Assembly (NCBI GenBank): GCA_019636275.1
Contig: JAHBXY010000073.1
Location: 1-42,221 of the forward strand
Direction: 5' to 3'
Length of the DNA: 42,221 bases
Source of the DNA: Planctomycetota bacterium
Lineage (GTDB): Bacteria; Planctomycetota; J058
The notes under the pieces were generated by a model. The model saw only the letters and a program-made list of their open reading frames with translations. It did no database searches and was not told where the DNA came from. Within the stretch, counting starts at the first letter, position 1, and every line of letters starts with the position of its first letter. Below, piece by piece: positions 1 through 6,658 of this stretch. The position numbers were made by a program, and so were the translations under genes.

Positions 1-417
1 GACCTCGACGGCGGGCTCGACGACGGCACGCGCGCGCTCGCGCTCGACCCGGACGACGCGTCGGCGCGCCTGTGGCGCGGGATCGCCTGGCTCGCCCGTC
101 GCGAGCCCCGACGCGCCCTCGAGGACCTCGACCGGGCGGTGGCGCTCGCGCCGAACGACGCCGAGAGCCACTACAACCGCGCCGCCGCGAGAGAGGCGCT
201 CGGCGACCTCGCCGGGGCCCTCGCCGACCTCGACCGCGCCATCGCCCTCGCCCCGCGGGAGGCCGCCGGGGCGCTGGTCAACCGCGCCCTGGTCAAGGAG
301 CGGCTCGACGACCGCGCGGGCGCCCTCGCCGACCTCGAGGCCGCCCTGCGCCTCGAGCCCAGGGGCCAGCACGCCGACCGCGCCCGCGCCGCGCGCGTCC
401 GCCTCGGCCCGCCCTGA
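1..417 (+). CDS. TPR-repeat protein, 5' end outside the window
   Basis: The reading frame is open from base 1 and ends at TGA 415-417, so the start lies upstream. The visible 138 residues are tandem helical repeats of TPR type. The recurring pattern is A-L-x-D-L-D-R-A-I-A-L-A-P followed by a short turn and another helix starting at an N-R-A or R-G-I-A position, about four units in all. TPR arrays are protein-interaction scaffolds and do not by themselves indicate a pathway. No catalytic or membrane segment is visible in this part. The next gene starts 216 bases downstream behind its own promoter-like sequence, so the two are probably separate transcription units. The family assignment is secure; the function is unknown. 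Confidence 0.8.
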   Translation, partial: DLDGGLDDGTRALALDPDDASARLWRGIAWLARREPRRALEDLDRAVALAPNDAESHYNRAAAREALGDLAGALADLDRAIALAPREAAGALVNRALVKERLDDRAGALADLEAALRLEPRGQHADRARAARVRLGPP

Positions 418-558
418 TCGCAGGCCCCGCTCGCTCGCTCGCAGGGTTCAGCAGAGAGCCTGACGCCCCCCCCTTGCGCCGGTCCTGCTCGACCCGCCAG
501 AGCGAGCGATGGGGACGGGCGGAGCGGGCCAGTTCGTGCCTGTCCGGGCACTTGCGCC

Positions 559-596
559 CGTCGCCCGCCCCTCGCGAGCGCATCACCCGTCGCAGG
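559..596. repeat. Short dispersed intergenic repeat, copy 1 (38 bp)
   Basis: A 38-base stretch here matches 2180-2217 with about five differences. Both copies lie in non-coding DNA shortly upstream of a gene (634 and 2275) and both contain the core GAGCGCATCAC. The surrounding spacer (418-633) shows no coding signature in any frame. It may belong to the family of short repeats that occupies several spacers of this window. Confidence 0.45.
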
Positions 597-625
597 TTGC
601 CCGCCCGCCCGGCCCGGCGTAGAGT
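597..625 (+). promoter_or_regulatory. Promoter-like TTGCCC-N17-TAGAGT before the threonine dehydrogenase gene
   Basis: TTGCCC (597-602) and TAGAGT (620-625) are 17 bases apart. The ATG at 634 follows the -10 box after only 8 bases, so transcription would start on or next to the start codon. No Shine-Dalgarno sequence is present. The same geometry is seen before several other genes here. Confidence 0.5.
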
Positions 626-633
626 CCGGCGCC

Positions 634-1659
634 ATGCGCAGGAAGCCGGTCGTCCTGGTCACGGGGGCCTCGGGAGAGATGGGCCACGGGCTCATCGAGC
701 GCCTGGGCGAGCGCGGGGGCCTCGACATCCTCGCCCTCGACATCCGCGAGCTGCCGCCCGAGGTGAAGGCGCGCTGCGCCCACACGATCACGGGCGACAT
801 CCTCGACCAGTTCCTCCTCGGTCGCCTGGTGAGCGAGTTCGAGATCCACGCCGTGTTCCACCTCGCGGCGCTGCTCTCGACGCGCTCGGAGTTCACGCCC
901 GAGACGGCGCACCAGGTCAACGTGGGCGGCACGCTCAACCTGCTCAAGCTGGCGATCGAGCAGTCCCGCTGGCACGGCCAGCGGGTCAAGTTCATGTTCC
1001 CGAGCACGATCGCGATCTACGGGATCCCCGACCGCGCCACCAAGGAGGCGGCCGGCCGCGTGCGCGAGGACGCGTTCCTCACGCCGTCGACCATGTACGG
1101 CTGCAACAAGCTCTACTGCGAGTCGCTCGGCCGCTACTTCTCGCGCCACTACCGCCAGCTCGCCGTCGAGAAGGAGCGCGCCGGCGTCGACTTCCGCGCC
1201 CTGCGCTTCCCGGGGCTGATCTCAGCGTTCACCGTGCCCAGCGGCGGCACGAGCGACTACGCGCCCGAGATGATCCACGCCGCGGCGCAGGACCAGCCCT
1301 ACGCCTGCTTCGTGCGCGAGGACACGCGCATCCCGTTCATGGCCATGCCCGACGGGATCGACGCCCTGCTCAAGCTCATGGACGCGCCGGCCGAGGCGCT
1401 CACGCGCGTCGTCTACAACTGCGGGGCGTTCGCCCCCAGCGCCGGCGAGCTGGCCGCCCTCACGCGCGAGGCCTTCCCCGGGGCCCGGATCACGTTCGAG
1501 CCCGACCTCAAGCGGCAGGGGATCGTCGACTCGTGGCCGGCCGACGTCGACGACGCCGCGGCCCGCCGCGACTGGGGCTTCGCCCCGGCGTACGACCTCG
1601 AGCTGACCTTCCACGAGTACCTCGTGCCGAACATCCGCCGCAGGTACAAGCCCGCGTGA
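634..1659 (+). CDS. L-threonine 3-dehydrogenase-like short-chain dehydrogenase
   Basis: This 341-residue protein is an extended short-chain dehydrogenase/epimerase. The NAD-binding motif is V-T-G-A-S-G-E-M-G at residues 8-16, followed by an N-V-G-G-T-x-N-L-L segment and the catalytic S/T...Y-x3-K (P-S-T-M-Y-G-C-N-K). The substrate part contains R-F-P-G-L-I-S, G-G-T-S-D-Y-A and D-T-R-I-P-F-M-A-M-P-D. That series is characteristic of the SDR-type L-threonine 3-dehydrogenases, which oxidise threonine to 2-amino-3-ketobutyrate, rather than of UDP-glucose 4-epimerases. No 2-amino-3-ketobutyrate CoA ligase gene is adjacent, so the threonine role is inferred from motifs only. The ATG lies 8 bases behind a TAGAGT box and has no ribosome binding site, which suggests a leaderless mRNA. 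Confidence 0.82.
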   Translation: MRRKPVVLVTGASGEMGHGLIERLGERGGLDILALDIRELPPEVKARCAHTITGDILDQFLLGRLVSEFEIHAVFHLAALLSTRSEFTPETAHQVNVGGTLNLLKLAIEQSRWHGQRVKFMFPSTIAIYGIPDRATKEAAGRVREDAFLTPSTMYGCNKLYCESLGRYFSRHYRQLAVEKERAGVDFRALRFPGLISAFTVPSGGTSDYAPEMIHAAAQDQPYACFVREDTRIPFMAMPDGIDALLKLMDAPAEALTRVVYNCGAFAPSAGELAALTREAFPGARITFEPDLKRQGIVDSWPADVDDAAARRDWGFAPAYDLELTFHEYLVPNIRRRYKPA

Positions 1660-1697
1660 TGGTTACGCCGGAGGTCCTCGCCGCCGCCAGCCCGCGC

Positions 1698-1725
1698 TTG
1701 ACGCGCGGCGCGCGGGGCCTAGGCT
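1698..1725 (+). promoter_or_regulatory. Promoter-like TTGACG-N16-TAGGCT before the acidic microprotein
   Basis: TTGACG (1698-1703) and TAGGCT (1720-1725) are spaced by 16 bases. The ATG at 1734 is 8 bases downstream of the -10 box. This is one of the closest approaches to a sigma-70 consensus in the window and supports the small gene behind it. Confidence 0.5.
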
Positions 1726-1733
1726 CGAAGGTC

Positions 1734-1847
1734 ATGGACGACGAGGACCTCGACCTCGAGGCCGGCGACCCCGAGCGCGTCAGCGACGCCCTGCGCGCCG
1801 CCTGGGACGACCTCGACGGCGACGTCCTCTCACTCGACGATGTGTGA
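1734..1847 (+). CDS. Acidic 37-residue microprotein
   Basis: A 37-codon reading frame begins with M-D-D-E-D-L-D-L-E-A and ends at TGA 1845-1847. About 15 residues are Asp or Glu and only two are Arg. A central amphipathic segment (V-S-D-A-L-R-A-A-W-D-D-L) could form one helix. It is not obviously a tail of the threonine dehydrogenase, which ends 74 bases earlier in another frame. Support for a real gene is the promoter-like pair ending 8 bases before the ATG and a composition unlike the Arg/Pro-rich out-of-frame translations typical of this DNA. I do not recognise the family. A small acidic binding partner or inhibitor is only a guess. It could still be chance. Confidence 0.45.
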   Translation: MDDEDLDLEAGDPERVSDALRAAWDDLDGDVLSLDDV

Positions 1848-2274
1848 TCGACGGCTGCGGCCGCGGATGCCGGGCGAGGGGGGGCGCGCGCGGGTCGTCG
1901 GTGTGGCCCGCCTTCGCAGGCTCCGGCTCGCGGCCGCGGTGCCGCATCGAGGCGAACCCTATCGCTCGCAGCCGTCCGCGGCCGCGGGCCTCCCGCATGC
2001 TCCGGCGGCCCACCGGGGATCCGGCGATCGATACGACCCGCGCGCGCACCCCCCTCGCCTCGGCCTCCGCGCCCTCGCCTCGCTCGCTGCTCCATTCCAC
2101 CCGTCGCTCGGCGTGTCGAGCGCGAGTTCGACTCTTTGAAGGCAGGCACGCCGTTGGCCGGGTCTTCGTTGTAAGCCTGCGTCGCCCGCCCCGCCCGAGC
2201 GCATCACTCACCGCAGGAATTCGGCGTCCACTCCCCGGTAGAGCGCGCCGCGCGTCCGGGCGATCCTCGTCGGC
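1848..2274. other. 427-bp non-coding spacer with repeat fragments
   Basis: No reading frame here has a plausible protein signature. Directly behind the stop codon of the microprotein lies GATCGACGGCTGCGG (from 1847), which recurs just behind another stop codon near 24895. A CTCGCCTCxCTGCTCC-type segment near 2070-2095 recurs near 25005-25025. The 38-bp repeat at 2180-2217 also occurs at 559-596. GCAGGC (near 2143) and GCCTGC (near 2175) could pair as a hairpin. The spacer appears to be built from short dispersed repeats. Confidence 0.5.
2180..2217. repeat. Short dispersed intergenic repeat, copy 2 (38 bp)
   Basis: Counterpart of 559-596, with about 33 of 38 identical bases. It lies 57 bases upstream of the ada start codon. 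Confidence 0.45.
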
Positions 2275-3336
2275 ATGACGACGCTCGCGACGCTCCCCCC
2301 GACCGACGAGATGTTCCGCGCCCTGGTCCGCCGCGACGGCGAGTACGAGGGCGTGTTCGTGGCGGGGGTCGACACGACCGGGATCTTCTGCCGGCCGACC
2401 TGCCCGGCCCGGAAGCCCCGCCCCGAGCACGTGCGCTTCTTCGCCGGCGCGCGCGACGCGCTGCTCGCGGGCTTCCGCCCGTGCCTGCGCTGCCGCCCGC
2501 TCGAGCCCCTGGGCGCGGCGCCCGCCTGGCTGCGCGACCTCCTGCGCGAGGTCGAGGCCGACCCGTCCCGCCGCTGGCGCGACGACGACGTGCGCGCGCT
2601 GGGCCTCGAGCCGGCGCGCGTGCGGCGCTGGTTCCTACGCGCGCACGGCATGACGTTCCACGCCTTCTGCCGCGCGCGGCGGCTGGGCGCCGCGCTCTCG
2701 CGGATCGGCGCCGGCGAGGACCTGACGCGCGCCGGCTACGACGCCGGCTGGGAGTCGCCGAGCGGGTTCCGCGAGGCGTTCGGGCGGCTGTTCGGCGACG
2801 CGCCGGGGCGCCTGCGCGGCGTGACCCGCGTCGTCGTGCGCCGCCTGCTCACGCCGCTGGGGGTCATGCTGGCCGGCGCCACCGACGAGGGGCTCTGCCT
2901 GCTCGAGTTCGCCGACCGCCGCATGCTCGAGACGCAGGTGTCGCGCCTGCGCCGGGCGCTCGACGCGCGCTTCGTCCAGGGCGACGCCCCGCCCCTGGCG
3001 CAGGTCGAGCGCGAGCTGGCGGAGTACTTCGCCGGCGAGCGCCGGACCTTCGACGTGCCGCTGGTCACGCCCGGGACGCCCTTCCAGCGCGCGGTGTGGG
3101 CCGAGCTGCGCCGGATCCCCTACGGGGCCACGCGCTCCTACGCCGAGCAGGCGCGGGCGCTCGGCCGCCCGAGCGCCGTGCGGGCGGTGGGCCGGGCCAA
3201 CGGCGACAACCGCCTGGCGATCGTGATCCCCTGCCACCGCGTCGTCGGCGCCGACGGCGCGCCCTGCGGCTACGGCGGGCAGGTGTGGCGCAAGCGCGCG
3301 CTCCTGGACCTCGAGCAGGGCCGCGGCCGCGGCTGA
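2275..3336 (+). CDS. ada: Bifunctional Ada: transcriptional regulator and O6-methylguanine-DNA methyltransferase
   Basis: At 353 residues this matches the usual Ada length and has all three parts in order. Residues 10-78 are the zinc-binding N-Ada domain, with the four Cys ligands at 39, 43, 70 and 73; the first accepts a methyl group from DNA phosphotriesters and switches the protein into an activator. Residues about 80-185 are an AraC-type helix-turn-helix region. Residues about 190-345 are the methyltransferase domain with the suicide motif I-P-C-H-R-V-V-G, acceptor Cys at 320. No alkB, alkA or ogt gene is adjacent. Classical Ada activates its own promoter; an Ada box was not identified. 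The ATG was chosen because the conserved N-Ada domain begins right after it. No strong ribosome binding site is visible. Confidence 0.93.
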   Translation: MTTLATLPPTDEMFRALVRRDGEYEGVFVAGVDTTGIFCRPTCPARKPRPEHVRFFAGARDALLAGFRPCLRCRPLEPLGAAPAWLRDLLREVEADPSRRWRDDDVRALGLEPARVRRWFLRAHGMTFHAFCRARRLGAALSRIGAGEDLTRAGYDAGWESPSGFREAFGRLFGDAPGRLRGVTRVVVRRLLTPLGVMLAGATDEGLCLLEFADRRMLETQVSRLRRALDARFVQGDAPPLAQVERELAEYFAGERRTFDVPLVTPGTPFQRAVWAELRRIPYGATRSYAEQARALGRPSAVRAVGRANGDNRLAIVIPCHRVVGADGAPCGYGGQVWRKRALLDLEQGRGRG

Positions 3337-3362
3337 GCGTCGCGCGCCGCGCTCGCCGGGCG

Positions 3363-3368
3363 TACGCT
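3363..3368 (+). promoter_or_regulatory. -10-like TACGCT six bases before the nucleotidyltransferase GTG
   Basis: TACGCT is followed by six bases and the GTG at 3375. No convincing -35 box is present. The position agrees with the leaderless pattern of other genes here and helps select this start codon, which begins directly after the ada gene. Confidence 0.4.
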
Positions 3369-3374
3369 CGGGCG

Positions 3375-4423
3375 GTGAGCTCGCTCGTGGCGCTCCTGCA
3401 GCGGCCGTGGTCTTCCGCCCCGATCGCCGGCCCGATCGAGACCCCGGCGCCGCAGGCGCTCGAGGCCGCCGCGCGGGCCGGCGTCCTGCCCCTGGTCGCC
3501 CGGCGCCTGCTCGCGCGCGGCGACCTCGACCCGGCGACGCGGACCCGGGCCTTCCAGTCGCACGCCGCGGCCCGCGTCCGACACCGCGCCGCCCGGGCGC
3601 GGCTCGCGGCCGCGCTCGCGGCGCTCGAGGCGGCCGGCGTCGTCGCCCGCGCCTTCAAGGGCCCGGTCTTCGCCGAGCTGGCCTACGAGGACCCGTCGTC
3701 GCGCGTGTCGAGCGACCTCGACCTCTTCGTCGCGCCCGACGACCTCCCGGCGGCCCTGCGCGCGCTCGCGCCGCTCGGCTACGGGCCCGTCGAGCCGGTC
3801 ACCCCGGGCGCCCTGGCGCTGGCGGGCGGCGTCGAGCTCGTCGTGCCGGGGTCGCTCGCCGACCCGCAGCTCGACCTGCACGTGCGCCTGGTCAAGCCGC
3901 TCCTCGGCCGGCGCTCGCCCGCGCCCGCCGGCGCGCCCGAGCGCGTGGCCGGCCTGGCCACCTTCGACCGCCCCTGGACGATCGCCCTGGCCGCCCTGCA
4001 GCTCGTCCAGGACCACCTGGCGCTCCGCCGCGTCGTCGACCTGGCGGCGATCCTCGGCCGCTCGACGCCCGACGACGCGGCCCGGGCGGCCGAGGTCGCC
4101 CGCCGCCTCGGCTGCGCGCGGGCCCTGCAGGTCTGGCGGCCCGGCTCGGCGGCACGCCCGCCGCCGCGCCGCCGCCCTACCTCGACCCGGCCCTGCGCCG
4201 CCTCGCGCGCCGCCCGCTCGAGGCCCACGCCGGCGCCGGCCGGACGCCCGCGACGACGCGTGAGGCCCTGGGCGCCCTCGTCGGGAGCTGGCTGCTCCTC
4301 GACCGCCCGCACGAGGCGGCGCTCCTCGCCGCGCGCCTCGCCGTCCCGCCCGACGACTACGCGCGCGCGCGCGGCGGCCACCTGGCGCGCTGGTGGAGCA
4401 TCGCCCGCCGGCTGCTCGGTTGA
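3375..4423 (+). CDS. NTP_transf_5-type nucleotidyltransferase, frameshifted in this sequence
   Basis: The N-terminal part shows the nucleotidyltransferase signature of family PF14907: A-F-K-G-P-V-F-A-E-L at about residues 93-102 and S-D-L-D-L-F-V at about 113-119, whose Asp pair would bind metal. The original frame gives good protein up to about 4130 and then becomes Arg/Pro-rich. A sensible ending (L-G-G-T-P-A-A-A-P to A-R-R-L-L-G) continues in another frame and stops at TGA 4421-4423. The change corresponds to one missing base between about 4126 and 4147, next to a G/C run. It may be a sequencing error, a pseudogene or, less likely, slippage. Such proteins often accompany HPr-kinase-like and PqqD-like proteins in peptide clusters, where they may transfer nucleotides or phosphate. 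The intact product would be about 349 residues. Confidence 0.72.
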
Positions 4424-4448
4424 ATCGCGACGCTCACCACGTTATATC
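4420..4448 (+). promoter_or_regulatory. Strong sigma-70-like promoter of the first Cys-rich peptide gene
   Basis: TTGAAT (4420-4425) and TATATC (4443-4448) are separated by exactly 17 bases. The ATG at 4455 is six bases past the -10 box. The -35 box overlaps the end of the nucleotidyltransferase gene. This is an AT-rich island in otherwise GC-saturated DNA, which points to strong independent expression of the peptide. Confidence 0.65.
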
Positions 4449-4454
4449 CAGGGA

Positions 4455-4790
4455 ATGACGCGCGAGGCCGGCGACGCCCCCGAGATGCACCCTCGGGCCC
4501 TGCCCGGGGCCGGGGATCAGCCGCGACCCGATGCCCCTGCAGGGAAGCCTGATACGCCCCATCCGGCCGCCACCGATACGGAGTCGGACCCGGCGGTCGA
4601 CCGCGCGCGGAGACGACTGCTCAAAGCCGGTGCCTACATGGCACCTTTTGTCGCCACCTTCGGGGTGTTCGTCCCGAACGCCCACGCGCAGGCCTCGCCG
4701 TGCCAGCCTTGCGGGCCCAACTGCGTCCCGCCGCCTCCGTGCGCGCCCAAGAGCAACCCGGGCTGCAATCCCTACAGCGGCGGAGGCTGA
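4455..4790 (+). CDS. Candidate RiPP precursor 1: Tat-like leader with Cys-rich tail
   Basis: This 111-residue product has three parts. Residues 1-47 are polar and Pro/Asp-rich. Residues 50-79 form a twin-arginine-like signal: D-R-A-R-R-R-L-L-K-A-G, the hydrophobic run A-P-F-V-A-T-F-G-V-F-V, then A-H-A-Q as a possible cleavage site. Residues 80-111 are a Cys/Pro-rich tail with Cys at 83, 86, 90, 96 and 104 (C-x2-C-x3-C-x5-C-x7-C) ending in Gly-Gly-Gly. The next gene encodes a paralogue with identical Cys spacing, and a radical SAM/SPASM-PqqD enzyme follows. I infer that it is a peptide substrate modified before Tat export. It could instead be a small exported metal- or disulfide-containing protein. 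The start is fixed by the promoter and by alignment with the paralogue. Confidence 0.75.
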   Translation: MTREAGDAPEMHPRALPGAGDQPRPDAPAGKPDTPHPAATDTESDPAVDRARRRLLKAGAYMAPFVATFGVFVPNAHAQASPCQPCGPNCVPPPPCAPKSNPGCNPYSGGG

Positions 4791-4807
4791 CGAACGACCC
4801 GCGTCAT

Positions 4808-4836
4808 TTGACAGGACCCGGTCTGCGGGCCATAAC
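4808..4836 (+). promoter_or_regulatory. Near-consensus promoter TTGACA-N17-CATAAC of the second peptide gene
   Basis: A perfect -35 hexamer TTGACA (4808-4813) is followed by exactly 17 bases and CATAAC (4831-4836). The ATG at 4844 lies seven bases further on. Both peptide genes therefore carry their own promoters, although they are only 53 bases apart. Confidence 0.65.
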
Positions 4837-4843
4837 GAGGTCC

Positions 4844-5068
4844 ATGGCCGACGCTTGCGCCCCGGACCCCGACGTCGACCGCGCCCGCCGGCGCCTCCTG
4901 CGGGCCGGGCTCTACGCGGCGCCGTTCGTGGCCACGTTCGGCGTTTTCGTCCAGACCGCCGGGGCGCAGCCCGCGTCGAACTGCCAGCCCTGCGGGCCGA
5001 ACTGCAACCCGGCGCCCCCCTGCGCGCCGAAGCAGAACCCCGGCTGTCCACCCTATGCGGGCGGCTAG
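4844..5068 (+). CDS. Candidate RiPP precursor 2: short Tat-like leader with Cys-rich tail
   Basis: A 74-residue paralogue of the preceding peptide without its long polar N-terminus. D-V-D-R-A-R-R-R-L-L-R-A-G occupies residues 10-22, the hydrophobic segment A-P-F-V-A-T-F-G-V-F-V residues 26-36, and A-G-A-Q a possible cleavage site. The tail has Cys at 47, 50, 54, 60 and 68, the same C-x2-C-x3-C-x5-C-x7-C pattern, with C-Q-P-C-G-P-N-C and P-P-C-A-P-K conserved between the two peptides. It ends in Gly-Gly. Its stop codon touches the GTG of the radical SAM gene with no spacer, so the two are probably translationally coupled. The conserved tail beside variable N-terminal extensions suggests that the tail is the functional product. 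Roles as in precursor 1 are inference. Confidence 0.75.
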   Translation: MADACAPDPDVDRARRRLLRAGLYAAPFVATFGVFVQTAGAQPASNCQPCGPNCNPAPPCAPKQNPGCPPYAGG

Positions 5069-6658
5069 GTGACGGCGCGTCCCCTCGCGCTCGCGCCGCC
5101 CCGCCGGGACCTCCAGGTGATCCCGCCGCCGCCGACGCGCGACACGCCGGCGCCGGCCCCGACCGAGCGGCTGGCCGACGGCCTGTTCCTCGTCCACGGC
5201 GCGCGCCACGCGGCGCTCTACGACGTCGAGCGCGGCGCCGTCCACTGGGTCGAGGCGGGCGCCCTGGCCGCGGCCGAGCGCGGCGACGCGCTGCTCGTCG
5301 ACCTGCTCGGCCGGGGGCGCGTCGGCGCGGGCCACCTGCCCGAGGCCACCCGCGCGGCCCTGCTCGGCCGGGGCGCGCGCCGGCCGGAGGCGCTGCCGGT
5401 CGGCCGCAGCCGGCGCCTGCGCTTCCTGTGGATCGAGCTGAGCGCCGGCTGCAACCTCGCCTGCACGCACTGCTACGCCAGCTCGGGCGGCGAGCACCGC
5501 TCGGCGCTGACGACCGAGGGCTACGCGCGGCTGCTCGACGACGCCGCGGCGGTCGGCTGCGAGATGGTCCAGCTCACCGGCGGCGAGCCGCTCCTGCACC
5601 CCGACCTCCTGCCGCTCGTCGACCGCGCGCGCGGGCTGGGGCTCGACGTCGAGCTCTACACGAACCTGGCCCTGCTCACGGACGACCTCGCCCAGGCCCT
5701 GGCCGCGCGCGGCGTGTCGATCGCCACGTCGTTCTACTCCGACCGCGCCGCGGACCACGAGGCGGTGACGCGCGTCGCCGGCAGCTTCCAGGCCACCGTC
5801 GACGGGATCCGCCGCGCGCTCGCCCGCGGGATCCCGCTGCGCGTGGGCGTGATCCTCCAGGGCGGCGGCTACGAGCGCCGCGACGAGACCCTCGCCTTCC
5901 TGGTCGGCCTGGGCGTCGACCCGGACGCCGTGCGGTTCGACGAGGTGCGCCCGGAGGGCCGCGGCGTGACCGACGCCGTCCCTCCGGGGCCGCCGTCGGG
6001 GGGCCAGGACTCCTGCTCGCACGCGCCGCAGCGCGCCTACACCCGCTGGCTCGACGTCCGCGACGGCCTCGTGCGCGGGAACAACTGCTGGGGGGGCGAG
6101 CTCAACGTCACGGCGCGCGGCGAGGTGGTCCCCTGCATCTTCGAGCGCAAGCTGGCCGTGGGGCACGTCGACGCCGACGGCGCCGGCCTGAGCGCGCTGG
6201 CCACGGGCGACCGAGCCCGGGCCGTGTGGTCGATCACGCTCGAGGAGTGCCACGTCTGCCGCGACTGCGAGTTCCGCTACGCCTGCTTCGACTGCCGCTT
6301 CTCCACCTACCGCGCGACGGGCGACCTGTACGCCAAGCCGCCCGGCTGCACCTACGACCCCTACCGGGGGCGCTACGAGGAGGATCCAGGCATGCCGCCG
6401 GGAGCGCCGCGCCGGCGCGAGGACCTGATCGTCGAGGAGGTCGAGGACGGGCTCGTGGCCCTCGACGAGGCCCGGGGCGAGGCCCACGCGCTCAACGCCA
6501 CGGCCGCCGCGGTGTGGGAGCTGCTCGACGGCCGGCGCGACGTGACCGCCGTGGCCGGGATCATCGCCGACGTCACGGGCGCGCCGCCCGAGCGCGTGCG
6601 CGCCGACGTCGAGGCGGCCGTGGTCGACCTCGCCGCGCGCGGCCTCCTGCAGGCGTGA
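5069..6658 (+). CDS. Radical SAM/SPASM peptide-modifying enzyme with C-terminal PqqD-like domain
   Basis: This 529-residue enzyme carries C-N-L-A-C-T-H-C at residues 128-135, the C-x3-C-x2-C site for the SAM-binding iron-sulfur cluster, followed by the G-G-E-P motif of the barrel. The SPASM region has Cys at 340, 356, 394, 397, 400, 406, 409 and 427; C340-x10-G-x4-C356 fits the family, while the central group is C-x2-C-x5-C-x2-C with one extra Cys at 394. Residues about 445-529 are a PqqD-like fold (A-L-N-A-T-A-A-A-V-W-E-L-L), the usual leader-peptide recognition element. Residues about 33-105 may be a second, divergent domain of this type. Such enzymes form thioether, carbon-carbon or epimerised products in peptides. 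The GTG directly abuts the peptide stop codon, and the 3' end overlaps the kinase gene by 4 bases. Confidence 0.9.
   Translation: MTARPLALAPPRRDLQVIPPPPTRDTPAPAPTERLADGLFLVHGARHAALYDVERGAVHWVEAGALAAAERGDALLVDLLGRGRVGAGHLPEATRAALLGRGARRPEALPVGRSRRLRFLWIELSAGCNLACTHCYASSGGEHRSALTTEGYARLLDDAAAVGCEMVQLTGGEPLLHPDLLPLVDRARGLGLDVELYTNLALLTDDLAQALAARGVSIATSFYSDRAADHEAVTRVAGSFQATVDGIRRALARGIPLRVGVILQGGGYERRDETLAFLVGLGVDPDAVRFDEVRPEGRGVTDAVPPGPPSGGQDSCSHAPQRAYTRWLDVRDGLVRGNNCWGGELNVTARGEVVPCIFERKLAVGHVDADGAGLSALATGDRARAVWSITLEECHVCRDCEFRYACFDCRFSTYRATGDLYAKPPGCTYDPYRGRYEEDPGMPPGAPRRREDLIVEEVEDGLVALDEARGEAHALNATAAAVWELLDGRRDVTAVAGIIADVTGAPPERVRADVEAAVVDLAARGLLQA

Noticed and set aside
2105..2140. GAGTTCGACTC resembling a tRNA T-arm.
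   Set aside because: The flanking bases do not form a 5-bp T stem with a 7-base loop, and no anticodon or acceptor stem is present.
2481..4790. A 769-codon open frame running through ada, the nucleotidyltransferase and the first peptide.
   Set aside because: Only the parts from 3375 to about 4130 and from 4455 have protein character; the rest is Arg/Pro-rich translation of GC-rich DNA. The link results from the likely frameshift.
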